A program made the position numbers and the translations under genes. A DNA stretch of 64,000 nt from Wurfbainia villosa (Eukaryota > Streptophyta > Magnoliopsida > Zingiberales > Zingiberaceae). Of the stretch, positions 22,498 through 34,999 are shown piece by piece (position 1 is the stretch's first letter; the number at the start of each line of letters is the position of its first letter). The DNA is taken from positions 62,438,621 to 62,502,620 of the forward strand of contig CM045993.1 of the NCBI GenBank assembly GCA_025175895.1, read 5' to 3'. Below the pieces are notes generated by a model. That model was given only the letters and a program-made list of their open reading frames with translations, searched no databases and was not told the DNA's origin.

Positions 22498-24028
22498 TGC
22501 CTCTATCAGTGTTATCTCGACCCTTAGAAAAAGAGATTATGCGTTACGGGGTTGAAATCATCTCCGGACAGCTCTCAACCATGACGATAACACCGACGCT
22601 GTTCGATGATATACTGGAAAAGCAAGCCCATGACCCAAGCCTTCAGAGGATCAAGCAAGAGGTCTTAGAAGGAAAGGACGACGGGTTTGGATCTACGATA
22701 GTGGAGTACTCTACCTCCGGGATCGCTTGTGTATTCCCGACGATCCAGAATTGCGGAAGGAGATATTTGAGGAAGCTCACAAAACTCCTTATGCGATGCA
22801 TCCTGGAACCACCAAGATGTACCAAGACCTAAAACGAAAGTTCTGGTGGTTCGGAATGAAAAGAGATGTGGCTCAGTATGTCAGTACTTGCCTGACCTGC
22901 CAGAGGGTTAAGGCAGAACACCAGAGACCTGGAGGAACACTGCAGCCGATCCAGATTCCAGAATGGAAATGGGAGGACATTTCTATGGACTTCATCTCAG
23001 GATTGCCCAAGACGACAAACGGTTATGATGCTATATGGGTAATTGTGGATAGATTGACGAAGTCCGCCCATTTCTTAGCAATCAAGATGACCTATTCGAT
23101 GGAGCAACTGGCTCAGTTATATGCTAGGGAAATTATCAGACTACATGGAATTCCTAAGACCATCATTTCTGACAGAGATGGTCGCTTTATTTCCCATTTC
23201 TGGGAATGTGTTCAGAAGGCCCTAGGCACGAAGCTATTGTTCAGTACTGCCTTCCATCCCCAGATGGACGGACAGACCGAAAGAGTAAATCAAGTACTGG
23301 AGGATATGTTACGAGCCTGCGCCCTAGATTTCAAAGGTAGCTGGTGCCGATACTTATGTTTGGCAGAATTCGCCTACAATAATAGCTACCAGGCTACTAT
23401 TGGAATGGCACCCTACGAGGCTCTATACGGGAGGAAATGTAGATCTCCCATATGCTGGTACGAGGGTGGTGAAAAGAAGAGGATGGGACTCCAGACGGAT
23501 TTCATCGACGACACCACCCGAGCTATACAGAACATCCGTCAGAGAATTGAAACTGCTCATAGCCGACAAAAGAGCTATGCGGATATGCGGCGTAGACCGT
23601 TAGAATTCGAAGTTGGGGACCTAGTATTCCTCAAAGTGGCTCCTATGAAGGGAGTGATGAGATTCGGAAGGAAGGGTAAACTGAGTCCACGCTACGTGGG
23701 ACCGTATCCGATATTGCAGAGGATTGGCAAGGTAGCTTACAAGCTAGAGCTGCCTCAAGAGATGTCGGCTATTCACAACGTGTTCCATGTCTCTGTGCTC
23801 AAGAAATGCATTTCCAGTACGTACCAAGTGATCGAGCCACAAACAGTACAAGTTCAAGAGGACCTGAGTATTGAAAGTCGGCCTATCCAAATACTAGACC
23901 GAGAAATCAAGAGGCTAAGGAACAAAGAGGTGCCCTTAGTAAAGGTCCTGTGGCAGAATCAACGGTACGAGGAAGCTACCTGGGAACGCGAGGAGGACAT
24001 GAAGCAGAAGTACCCACAATTGTTCTAA
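22398..24028 (+). pseudogene. int: integrase with chromodomain-like C-terminus of element C
   Basis: The integrase linker begins in the 22398-22832 frame. From 22727 a 433-codon frame carries the HHCC zinc domain (H at HKTPY and MHPG, then CLTCQ). The DDE core follows, with Asp in SMDFISG, Asp in SDRDGRF and Glu in GQTERVNQ, then a GPY/F-type module (YVGPYPILQ). The tail VKVLWQNQRYEEATWERE matches the chromodomain of Tekay/Del-type chromoviruses, which steers insertion toward heterochromatin. It ends 20 bases before the polypurine-rich tract. Confidence 0.9.
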
Positions 24029-24048
24029 GTTTCGAGGATGAAACTTTT

Positions 24049-24064
24049 AAAAGGTATGAAGGAT
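24049..24064 (+). promoter_or_regulatory. polypurine tract of C
   Basis: A purine-rich run, aaaaggtatgaaggat, lies directly before the 3' LTR. It contains one pyrimidine pair and is weaker than usual. Confidence 0.65.
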
Positions 24065-27000
24065 TGTAACGCCCGTAAAATTCCTAGCAATTTTACAGGA
24101 ATTTTTGGCTTGATGATCATGGGCCTTGGGTGGGCCTTTTTCCAAAACAAAAGAAAATAAGCCAAAAATGGATGCAAGACCTAGGAATTGAACTCCAAAC
24201 CTCTAGAGATAGCCAAACCCTATAGATGCACCCACTAACCAGAAGCCCAATAGGATATTATCATTAGAGGAAGGGGGGGGATTATAGATAAGTGTGATAA
24301 AGGCAAATGAAGAGGCATGGAAGAAGAGAAGAGAAACTTCTCTTCCTCCCTTTATAAAGAAGAGGGAAAGTTCTAATTTGCCACTTCCTCTCTTCTTCTC
24401 CTTCTCACCGAAACCTAGAGCCTCTCCCTCTCCATTTCCCTCTTTGGCGAACCTCATCCAAGCAAGAAAGCAAAGGCTAGGTTGGTTCTTTAGGTTATCT
24501 TCCCACCCAAAGCAAAGTGAAGGATGTAAGTATCCTCACTTGCATACAGTAGCTTCGATTGATGTTTGTAAAAGAAATCTATATGTTATATCTAACCAAG
24601 CTATGTTTTAGTTTATCAATGAAGTTGTATGATATGTTTAGGAGGTCGATGATGATGTTAACATGGAAAAAGGAATTAGGTTAAAAGCTAACCCTAATAG
24701 CCCCTAAAGCCTATTCGGCCATGCCATGATTTTAGGGTTTTAATGAAGCTCTATGTCATGTTTTTGTAACTATATGATGATGTTAGGATTAAGATGGATT
24801 AGGGAAAAAGTTAACCCTAAAAACCCTACTTGGACCATTCGGCCAACCTAGGTTTTTGGGTGAACAAATGAAGTTTTAATCCATATGTTATATGCAAATG
24901 AAGTTGTTGTTATATGAAATGGATTAGGTTGTTGTTATATGAAATGAATTAGGTTAAAGGTTAACCCTTAAAACCCTACTTGGACCATTCAGCCAACCTA
25001 GGTTTTTGGGTGAACAAATGAAGTTTTAATCCATATGTTATATGCAAATGAAGTTGTTGTTATATGAAATGAATTAGGTTGTTGTTATATGAAATGAATT
25101 AGGTTAAAGGTTAACCCTAAAAACCCTACTTGGACCATTCGGCCACCCTAGGTTTTTGGGTGAACAAATGAAGTTTTAATCCATATGTTATATGCAAATG
25201 AAGTTGTTGTTGTATGAAATGAATTAGGTTAAAAGATAACCCTAGAAGACCCTATGGACCATTCGGCCATCATGCATTTTGGGGATTAGATGAAGTTTTA
25301 ATATAAGTCTTATGTGCATATGAATTTGTTTTTAAGTTAAATGAATAGGTTAACATGTGTTTTATGTTGGGTGAATTCATGTTGACTTGTGATATTAAAT
25401 AATGCTAGATGAAGATAACATGCCTTAGGTTAGTGTTTACTTACTTTTGATGCCATGCCTTTTTGCCATGTCTATGTGTATGCGATATTTAAAATATGTT
25501 ATGAAATGGAAGAAGATAAGATTATGAAATGAAACAAAACGATATGTTCATGACATGAATATGACATGATGATGAAATGAAGAATGATATATTATGAAAT
25601 GAAGAATGGCATGTTTACGAAATGAAAGATGATATGTCCATGAAGGGAAGCATGATGTGTTATGAAATGAAGTATGCTATGTTTGCAAAATGAAATAAGC
25701 TATGTTATAAAATAAGCATATAAGTATTTTACCTTCTACATGGCTTGTACCAAGACCCTAACAGGGTCTAAGAAGGGATGGGCTCCTAAGATACCCTAGG
25801 TCGATGGAATAAGACTCGGGCCTAGGATGGGCTTCTATGTATGATTGCCCCTAGGTCGATGGAATAAGACTCGGGCCTAGTACGGGATGGGCTCCAAGAT
25901 GCCTTAGGTCGATGGAGTAAGACTCGGGCCTAGGATGGGCTTCTACGCTATGACGATTGCCCTAGGTCGACGGACTAAGATCGGGCCTAGTAACCTATTA
26001 GGTTCGAGACTTGCTACCTCGAGCCTATTTAGGGATGCGCGCTATGATAATGAAGAAGTGGTACAATGTCGGGCCCAAATATGTTGAGAATTATATTTAC
26101 GTACCTATAATATATGTTTTCAAAAGCATCCTGCATATGTTACTTGATTAGATTGTTATGTTACATGTTATGTTTGATATGCCATGTTTATGTCACTATG
26201 CTACATATGATGCATGATATGTTTGATATGCCATGTTTATGTCAATATGCTACATATGATGCATGTTATGTTTGATATGCCATGTTTATGTCACTATGCT
26301 ACATATGATGCATGTTATGTTTGATATGTCATGTTATGTCACTATGCTACATATGATGTATGTTATGTTTGATAGGTCATACCTATATGTTTTATGTTAT
26401 GTTGATTTGCTACGTTACATATGTTATATGTTATGTTTAAGTAAGTCCTAGACGTACATGACATGATGCTATGTTATAGATGATACATGTTATGCTGCCA
26501 TGCTATGGATGAGATATGTTATGTTTACTCACGTTATTTATGCTACATGTTAAGTTGATTATGCCACGTATGTTACATGTTATGTGGCTTATATGTTATG
26601 AATGTTACATGCTTATACGTTATGAATGGTACATGCTATGATTAATGTCGATATATGGTTTTGTGAGTAGGACTGGATCTTACTAAGCCTATGTGCTTAT
26701 AGTCTATCTTTCCCTCGTACTGCAGATAAGGGTAAGGGATGGATAAACTAAAGGGAGCAGCAGGAGGGGCCAAATGTGTGTGGCAGTGGCATGGTGGAGA
26801 AGATCCGTTAGGTTTATATATATATGTTTACCTATGATGATGATGTTTATGGATGTCCTTACTTATGTCTCCGTATGACAACGATGGTTATGAACCTGAA
26901 CTAAGCACTAAGTATCTATCTAAGTTATAATGCATGCTCTATGTTAATAAGAAGAAGTAAAGAAGAAGTAAGAAGAAGTATCTATATATGTTATGATGCA

Positions 27001-27211
27001 TGCTCTATGTGAAGAAGAAGAAGTATATATATATATATGTCAATGCATGTTTATGTTATAAAAGAAAAAAAAATAATGTCTAAAGTCTTCCGCTGTAAGA
27101 AGTACGAAATATGTATAAAGTCTTCCGCTGTATGTATGTATGTATGTATGTACGGTCGCATCACGCGCCGCCCCCTCCGGATTCTGGGTCCCCAAAAGGG
27201 CGGGTGTGACA
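24065..27211 (+). repeat. 3' LTR of element C
   Basis: 3147 bp, collinear with the 5' LTR including all three tandem arrays. It ends GTGTGACA and is followed by the TSD taaaa. Differences from the 5' copy are scattered single bases and short indels. Confidence 0.93.
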
Positions 27212-27216
27212 TAAAA

Positions 27217-28098
27217 CCCATTGGGTGTAAGTGGGTCTTTAAAGTAAAGACTGACATGGATGGTAATAAGCATGCCTATAAAGTTAGATTGGTGGCTAAA
27301 GGATTCAAACAAATTCATGGTATTGACTATGATGAAACCTTTTCACCAGTTGCGATGCTTAAATCCATTCGGATCATACTTGCTATTGCAGCCTACCACG
27401 ATTATGAGATCTAGCAGATGGATGTCAAAACCGCTTTTCTTAATGGAAAGCTACTCGAGGATGTGTACATGACACAGCCTGAGGGTTTTAAAGATCCAAA
27501 GCATCCTGGAAAGGTATGCAAACTACAAAGGTCCATTTATGGACTAAAGCAAGCCTCTCGAAGCTGGAATCTTCGATTCGATAATGCAATCAAGGAGTTT
27601 GGTTTCATCAAGAATGAAAATGAACCTTGTGTCTACAAGAGAAATAGTGGGAGCACAGTTGTATTTCTTATCTTGTATGTAGATGACATACTTCTCATCG
27701 GAAATGATATTCCCTCACTCCAATCTGTGAAGATGTGGTTAGGGAATTGTTTCTCGATGAAAGACTTAGGTGAAGCTGCCTATATTTTAGGCATCAAGAT
27801 CTATAGAGATAGATCTAAGAGATTACTTGGCCTAAGTCAGAGTACATACATTGATAAAGTGCTAGATCGTTTTGCTATGCAAAATTCCAAGAAAGGATTT
27901 CTACCTTTATCACATGGTGTGAGTCTTTCGAAGACTCAATGTCCCTCTTCTAAGGAGGAGAGAGATCGCATGGATAAGATCCCTTATGCATCTGCTATAG
28001 GGTCTATCATGTACGCCATGCTTTGTACTCGTCCTGATGTCTCGTATGCTTTGAGCATGACGAGTAGATACCAGTTGGATCCAGGTGAAAGTCACTAG
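27217..28098 (+). pseudogene. rt: reverse transcriptase of element A, main part
   Basis: The domain interrupted by C resumes with PIGCKWVFKVKTDMDG. Two nonsense codons are visible: TAG at 27412-27414 replaces the conserved Trp before QMDVKTAFLNG, and TAG at 28096-28098 replaces the Trp of the SHW motif. Between them the frame is open and holds YGLKQASRSWN, the YVDD active site (27676-27687) and TRPDVSYALSMTSRYQ. Both stops are single-base changes in Trp codons (TGG to TAG). Confidence 0.9.
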
Positions 28099-28655
28099 AT
28101 AGCAGTCAAAAATATTCTTAAATACTTACGAAGAACGAAAGAATATTTCCTGATATTTGGAGGCAATGAGGAGCTAACTGTAAAGGGTTACAGTGATGCA
28201 AGCTTCCAAACAGACAAGGATGACTATAGATCGCAATCGGTAATGCGTGTTTTGCGAATGGTGGAGTGAGTGGAAGAGTTCGGCGTAACACGCTTCGATT
28301 CTACAATGGTTTAGCATATATTCTGCGTCCGATGCAAAGAAAGGAGGCTGTTTGGCTCCGCAAGTTCATCAGTGAACTTGGGGTAGTTCCTAACATTGCA
28401 GATCCAATAGACCTCTATTGTGACAACAATGGGGCTATTGCACAGGCTAAGGAACCTCGATCACATCAGCAGACCAAACACATACTACGGCGCTTCCATC
28501 TCATTCGAGAGATCATCGATAGAGGAGATGTGAGGATATGCAGAGTACCGACAAAAGATAACATCGCAGATCCATTGACCAAGGCTTTAGCACAGAGGAA
28601 GCATGATGGTCACACTAGGTCACTAGGTATTAGATATCATAGTGATTGGTACTAG
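28099..28655 (+). pseudogene. rnh: RNase H of element A
   Basis: Starts with KYLRRTKEYF and GYSDASFQTDKDD, holding the first catalytic Asp. A frameshift and decay follow near 28240-28320. The second half (28330-28655) reads KEAVWLRKFISELGVVPN, LYCDNNGAIAQAKEP and HLIREIIDRGDV, ending in the typical ADPLTKAL tail. The stop is five bases before the polypurine tract. Confidence 0.85.
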
Positions 28656-28659
28656 TGCT

Positions 28660-28669
28660 AGTGGGAGAT
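28660..28669 (+). promoter_or_regulatory. polypurine tract of A
   Basis: agtgggagat abuts the 3' LTR start TGTTAGTTATAG. Confidence 0.9.
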
Positions 28670-30500
28670 TGTTAGTTATAGCCCTAGAACCAATCATGTG
28701 ATGGTTGAATTGGGAACATTTTGTATCATATTCTATAAAGGCAAAGGATTGGTTATTATATATTTATGTCATGCTTATGCCAGCTAAATTAAATATATAA
28801 TAATGCCCTAGAAAAGTAGGTTCTTATCTACAGCACATCAATTGGCAGAATTGATTATGAGAGGCTGTAGAGAACACTTTCTAAATGTTCCTAGTCAAGT
28901 ATTAATATGCAAGGGCAATATTAATACATAAAGACTAGCATGTAGGTCAATTGATGACTTGATCTCACAAGTCATGGATATATGATATCAAGTTGACACA
29001 TGGGTATATATTAGAGAATATATACTGAACTGACCCGCCATGAGAAAGTTTCATGGATCGTCATATGAGTGTCATAAACTTTCTCATGTGACTATTGGTA
29101 TGAATAGTCCTCAAACTCAAGTCACTACGGTTCCTCACATAAGGAGTTATGTACTTTGGTATCGCCAAACGCCACCGAATGTGGTGGACCATAAAGGCGA
29201 CATCGGGTATATAACAAATTATGCAGAGGGATGTGAGTGATGTAGATGGGATCTATCCCTCCCATATGACGGGAGTGATATCTGTGGGCCCCTTGATTGA
29301 GTAGAACTACTAAAACGCATGGCCATGCTCGAATGAGTCAATATGAGATATTGAGCTCATTTGTTTGAGTTAGTTTACTCAGGGATCAAGAAACACATAG
29401 ATTGATCGAGGATGACACGCCTATGCCTCATTGGTCAATCTGATATCAAGGATAGAAGGACACGGTCATACATTATAGTAGTCACGGAAAGGTTAGTCGG
29501 ATCTTGACTTATTTCGTAACTTGGGTAGCAATGATGTATTGCTAGATGCCGCTCATTGCTTGTGTATCTAAAAGAGCTTAGATCCACTGCCAACGTTATG
29601 AGAGCCTATAGGGTCACACACAAAGAGCATGATGATTAGAAGAATTAGTGCATTCTAGTTTGACTAGAACAATTTGGGAATGAGCTTAAGTACAAAATGG
29701 TTTTTGTACTTTAAGCTTAATGAGAATTTTAGCTTATTGATTTAATGAGATTAATTCAATATGCTAAGCTTAATTGATTTAATAAGATTAATTCAATATG
29801 TTACCTTATTGATTTAATGAGATTAATTCAATATGATAACATAAGCTTATTGGATTAATAAGATAAATTCAACATGCATGAATGCCACATAAGCATGCCA
29901 CCTAAGCATGCCACCTAAGCTTGATGAGGTGGAAGGAGACAAAGGGTTTTGACCTTTGGATTTCCCCCACATGTGGCCGGCCAAACAAGGAGTGTTTATG
30001 TTTCAATGCAATTGATTGCATTGAATGTGTTAGGAGGTGAAAGGTTTTTCAATCCTATAAAACACCCCATGGGGTGGCCGGCCAAATGGTTGAAGCTTGA
30101 GGCTTGGAGAGAGCTTGGTGTTGAGAGCATTTGGTTGTGTGGCTTTTGTGAGTGTAGCAAGAAGAGTAGTCTTCTTCTTCCTTTCTCTTTTTCCCTACTT
30201 TCCTCTCCTTTAGGGACTTCTCTAGCAAGAAGTAAAGGAGAGCTCTTCTAGTTTCTTTTGTGAGACAAGAGCTTGCTCGTGTGGATACATATAGAGGCAC
30301 GGACATTTGAATGTGCTAAAAGATCCAACAAACCCAAGGAGAAGTGGGATTACAAAGGGCACACAACAAAGGTAATATTCTCCTATAAGATAGGTTTTAA
30401 GAAATTTATTTTTGTACGAGGTTTTCTTTCGCAAGGATCACTTGGAAGGGATCCTATTTTTTCATTGCGCATATGCTATTTTGCACACGAGATCCCTACA
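28670..30500 (+). repeat. 3' LTR of element A
   Basis: 1831 bp, collinear with 2676-4524; shorter mainly through one missing short tandem unit near 29900 and small indels. Followed by the TSD gtttg. The short frames here have twins in the 5' LTR and are not genes. Confidence 0.95.
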
Positions 30501-30505
30501 GTTTG

Positions 30506-30999
30506 ACAATGGGTTGACTATATGGTTGACATGAGGTTGACCATATGATGGAGAAGTCCAAGTGGGACACTTGGCATGAAAAGTCCAAGCATGGGTCTTA
30601 ACAATGGGAAAGTCCAAGTCTTGAGTACTTGGCAAGGGAAAGTCTAAGCTTGAGTCTTAGTAATTGGAAAGTTTAACTTGGAGTTGGCAAGGGAAGTCCA
30701 AGGGTTAATATTGGTGACATAAAGTCCAAGAGTGGAGTCTTGGCAGCATAAGTTCAATGGTTGGAGGCGTAAAGTCCAAGCGTGTGTCTTGGTAGTGTTA
30801 GCCCAATGTACCTTGGCGGTGTAGACCAGCTTAGCATGACAATAGTCGATGGAAGCACCTGAAGGCTAACATATGGATGAACAAATCATGGATGACTTGG
30901 AGGGATCCAATAGGCATGAGGCTGATGGAGGCGGTGAGAAGGCTTAGGTCTAGGCTAAGGGTGGTCTAGCAAGTATGAGGGCATCATACTTGGGGTAAA
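30506..30999 (+). mobile_element. element J: solo LTR, part 2 of 3
   Basis: Continues J after element A, up to the TSD gtaaa of element D. It contains loosely repeated gaaagtccaag and gttgacatg-type motifs about 35-45 bp apart and no coding sequence. Confidence 0.65.
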
Positions 31000-33900
31000 T
31001 GATGCATGCGAATGCGACCTCAAATCTCACGACAAGAACCATCGAGGACTCAAAGTGCGTGCTCATGCTCAACGCCCGCAAGTGTACGGATGTCGTCAAG
31101 TAATAAAAAGATTATCGATCCCACAGGGACTGAGATTCGAGTATCGATTGGTTTAGTGGACGTTATTGTTCGGAGTTCCATTCTAATGGTTGTGATGACG
31201 AGGGTTGTCAATGGTCCTAACTCTAGTACGGTGTCACACGGAAGAAGAGAATGGTTGCTACAAGTATTTTGAGGAAATTCAAGGATTTCAGTTTCACTTG
31301 TGTGTCACAGAACACGCTATTAATTGGGTATTATCTAGACGTCTAACTATGGTCTTGTGGAAGGGACATCATACACTTCCCCGATGAGCCTTCACATCTA
31401 TCGGGAACTACCTCTGCCATACCAGGTCGACCCCTTGCTTTAGGATGGGATAGGTTGTACGTGAAGGTTGAAGCTTCGCTTCTTGCTTGTACATGGCGAT
31501 CCTATCAAACGTCCCCGGATTAAAAAAAAATAATCCGAATGAAGATGGATTACCCAACCAACTGATTCATCATCGTGCTATTCGATTTGAGTGGTCGCTT
31601 GAACAAACTTATTGTTCAAGTAACCTAACTCTTTTCCTCGATTAGCCATGGAATAGATGATGTACGGATCACCAATTTTTGTGTTTATCATCGGGGTCCA
31701 TGATCATACAATTGTAAACAATTACATAGAACAAAAGGAAACCAAAACAAGAATTATACCTCTTGATCTTCTATCGTATGACCTATCCTCCTCTTGGACG
31801 TCGTGTGGGCGACGATCTTCCAAGAGTCGAAGCCTCCAAGATCTTATATCTTCCCTTCCTTGCTCGCTCCGAACAAAGGGAAGACAATCCTCCTTTCTTC
31901 TCCTATCTAGTGCCGACCACCAAGCCTCCTTGCTTGGTTGTTTCCGCCGGCCAAGGAGAGGGAGAAGTTGAGGTGTGCCAGCTCTAGGGAAAGCCAAAGC
32001 AAAACCCTAATCAGCCCTTGGAGAGGAGTGGGAGGCACTGGCCAAGAGCAAGGAAGAGAAGTCCTAGCCCTTGTTGCCACTGGCCAAAGTGAGGAAGGAG
32101 ATGAAGTGGCGCCGCCCAAGATAAGAGCCAAACCCTAGGTTGTGTTGCCACCACTAAATGGAGAAGCCAAACCCTAGGTTGTCGTCCAAGCCTCTAACCC
32201 AACTCCAAACCCTTAGCACAACCCCTTCTTCTTGCCGCCCAAGCCTTGGAATCTATTTATAGATTTCGCCCAAGCCTCCTTTTAATCGTGTTCGTTGGAT
32301 CTAGGCTTCATGAGGGTTTTAAAAGGCTACAATAGGGACCATGAGGAGGAGTTGGATCTTGGCCACCCAATGGATCCAAACTCGATCCATTAATAATGAT
32401 CCATTCCACTAAAGCGATCATCATTGATCTACCTCACCAACCCCATAATTATATATGGGCTCCACATATTAATTGTACAAATATATCCCCATGTTTAAGA
32501 TATCGAATGTCCATTAATTAATTAATTTACTGATAATTAATTAATTAACATCTAACTCCATGAGTAGTACCACTCAACCTTGTCATCATATTGGACCAAG
32601 TCCACCTGTAGGATTTACATGATGATCCTTATGAGCTCCTTAAGGGGACATCATCATCCTAATATATACGACACAGTTTTCTCCTATAATCAATGGCACA
32701 TCATGTAAATAATATTATTTCCAAACTTATCGGGCCTATCGGTTTAACACATAAATCTCGCCCATTGGCAAATCAAAGAAATAAATATTAAGTACATGTG
32801 TCCATTATTATATCGGGATTAAGAGCATGTACACCATAATATCTGAGGTATGATTCAATTATATAGTCAACAATAAATTGAATCATCTCTAAGTTGGTCC
32901 TGCTCAATAGACACAAAGTGTACTAGTGTAATTCTATGGTCAAGATAAACTAATACCAAATTACACTACAACCATGCCAATGGTTTGTCCAAAACCATCT
33001 TGGTTGTGAGCCTCTACTTATACTCTACAAGGAACTGATAACATGATCTTCCATGTGACATCACACACCATGTTATCTACAATGTAAAGTATTAGACAAT
33101 ATGCATAACTATAAATATGCAAAAAATGATAATGTGATTCTTATTCCAAAATGAATATGTTCATACAAAGGCTAGGCTTTCAGTATACATCCCAACAGTA
33201 CGAGGATGCCGAATCAATCCCTATGACGAGTCAGAATGTGTCCCGTTTCCGACTCTATCACACCCTTCTATCTACGGTTACTGAAGATGAGGTCAACCCC
33301 TAGGTTCCTCCTTTGTTCTCCTAAATCATTGATACGAGAACTGTCACCCCTCGTATCGACTACGCACAGTAAATAGAAAACCAAAATAAATAGCTATCGA
33401 TCTAAACAATCACCAATTGCAAATATGATTTCGAGAACAGAAATATATTTGAAATAACATATTATACGCACACAAACTACTCCCTAATCCTAAAATAAGA
33501 AAATCTACTCCATAAATACGAGAAGAGAAATACAAAGCATATTAGAATTCATAGAAACAATGTAAACTGCGCAAAGAATGTGAATTACAGTGCACTTTGG
33601 CTCTCCTCTCTGGTGTTGATGTGCAAAACTCGATCCTCGAGCGGCCTTCTTCCTCCCCATTGCAAGTTCCTGAAGCTTTTTAGGGCATCGAAGTGTTGTC
33701 CTGGTCATCGTGCCTCTCCCCTAGGGTTTTGGCGTAGCTTCCTTTATATAGACATCAGGTTGTATCTCCCCGAAACCTGGAAAATAACTGAATCACGTCA
33801 AAATTGCCCAATGCCACATGACCGTGTGGATTCACACGGTCAGGCCATGTGTGGCACTGGGGTGTGAGCCATGTGGATTCACAGGGCCAAGGTGTGTGTC

Positions 33901-34118
33901 CTTCTGTTCTAGATGCCAAATGCCTTCTTTTCGCTCCAAAAGTGCGCCATTTCCCCCGTAGAATGTTGTCCTGCACACAAGAGTATAAAGAGCATATATC
34001 TGAACCAGAAAATAGGAAATGCATGCAAAATAATGTGAAATATACAAGAATAAAATATAAAATGCAACGGGATGTGAGTGAAACTACTCCTAAACCCCTA
34101 TATGTTTTGCTCACATCA
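31000..34118 (-). repeat. 3' LTR of element D, interrupted by E
   Basis: Collinear with 44005-45383 once E and its duplicated target are removed (1378 versus 1379 bp). Contains a self-complementary stretch around catgaccgtgtggattcaca (about 33818-33890), present in the other LTR too. Confidence 0.92.
31462..33197 (-). mobile_element. element E: solo LTR of the B' family
   Basis: 1736 bp flanked by a perfect TSD, gtacg (31457-31461 and 33198-33202), in the 3' LTR of D. On the minus strand it starts TGTTGGGATGTATACTG and is a diverged relative of the B' LTR over its whole length, without the 28-bp minisatellite. There is no internal region or primer site. Solo LTRs arise by recombination between the two LTRs of a full element. 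Confidence 0.9.
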
Positions 34119-34131
34119 ATTCCCCTAGACT
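34119..34131 (-). promoter_or_regulatory. polypurine tract of D
   Basis: The minus strand reads agtctaggggaat directly before the LTR start TGATGTGAGC. Confidence 0.82.
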
Positions 34132-34999
34132 TAAGTCTTTGCTTGTCCTCAAGCAAATCTCAGTGCCATAAAATTTTTAAAAAGAAATTGTCCCATACTT
34201 AGCATGTTAACTATATTTATCAAGTGGTATTTTCAATCTAAGAAAAATAGGTATATTCTAAAAAAATCACTAAGTTAGCTTCTCGTGCACGTGCTAAGCG
34301 AATCTTCTTAGGGGATACTCATTACATGGTAAGTTAAGTCGTCATCCTATAGCTTTCCTAAGGTCTCCGACTCTTAGGCACTTACCTGCCCAAGGCAAGG
34401 GTTATTCCCTAGATCCAACACAAAGTCTCAAAGGCGTGCTCGGTATTGAGAGAAATTGATAGGTGTTTCCCCAGTAACCTCAAAGGGGCACCTAATCATT
34501 TCCACCCACAACAACTATTTTTTTATCCCTCATATTTTTTTTTGGATTTTGATTTTTTCGAATGGGCTTCCACAATCCGAGCATCTCCAGTAACTAAAAT
34601 GCTAAATCAAGAGTCACCTATGGATTCCAAAGTGCTAGACTATTGAGATGAATCATAACTAGGTACGTACTAGATTTTCCCTTTCAGAATGTTCGTCATG
34701 TGTAGGTGTATAAATAAAAGCTAACCGATGTAAGTCTAGAATATTCATTAGAGCAAATAAAATAAAATACCATGAGGTAAATGAAGCTAAGCTACCCATG
34801 GATACAACCCATGAAGAAAACCTTAAAAATACTACTGAGACAGCTTATAGATAGCAAAAACTAAGTGCTGAAAGAAACTAAACAACCTATGCATGAACAA
34901 ATGAATGCTAACTAAAATGCAAATATCAAGAAAGAAACTACTGATAGAAACAAAATAAATCAAAACTTGGGGTAGCCCCCCCCCCCCAAGACTTAAGCA
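34132..34999 (-). other. 3' noncoding part of element D
   Basis: There is no supported gene. The minus strand contains the gaggacaagcaaagacttaa stretch found ahead of the polypurine tract in many plant Athila/Tat elements. A run of about a dozen C residues lies near 34978. Confidence 0.6.

Larger units (their letters stand above)
16101..27211 (+). mobile_element. element C: Ty3/gypsy chromovirus (Tekay/Del-like)
   Basis: LTRs begin TGTAACGCCCGTAAAATT. The element is flanked by a perfect TSD, taaaa (16096-16100 and 27212-27216), inside the RT gene of A. Internal order is primer site, gag, protease, RT, RNase H, integrase with C-terminal chromodomain-like tail, polypurine tract, which is gypsy order. 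The very large LTRs (about 3.15 kb) carry three tandem arrays each. The coding region has several frameshifts, so C is non-autonomous. Its insertion point is 135 bp from B'. Confidence 0.94.
2676..30500 (+). mobile_element. element A: full-length Ty1/copia retrotransposon with two nested insertions
   Basis: A is bounded by LTRs that begin TGTTAGTTATAGCC and end ATCCCTACA, and is flanked by a perfect 5-bp TSD, gtttg (2671-2675 and 30501-30505). The order is LTR, initiator-Met-type primer site, gag, integrase, reverse transcriptase, RNase H, polypurine tract, LTR, which is copia order. B' (8131-15965) and C (16101-27211) interrupt the integrase/RT region. Without them A is about 8.9 kb. The coding region has frameshifts and nonsense codons, so A is not autonomous. 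It sits inside solo LTR J. Confidence 0.95.

Noticed and set aside
31462..33197. E as a second LTR of B'
   Set aside because: It has its own TSD (gtacg), is clearly diverged from the B' LTR and lacks the minisatellite, so it is an independent solo LTR.
33580..34202. Frames at the end of the D LTR as a host gene
   Set aside because: They overlap on both strands, have counterparts in the 5' LTR of D (45096-45394) and are noncoding LTR.
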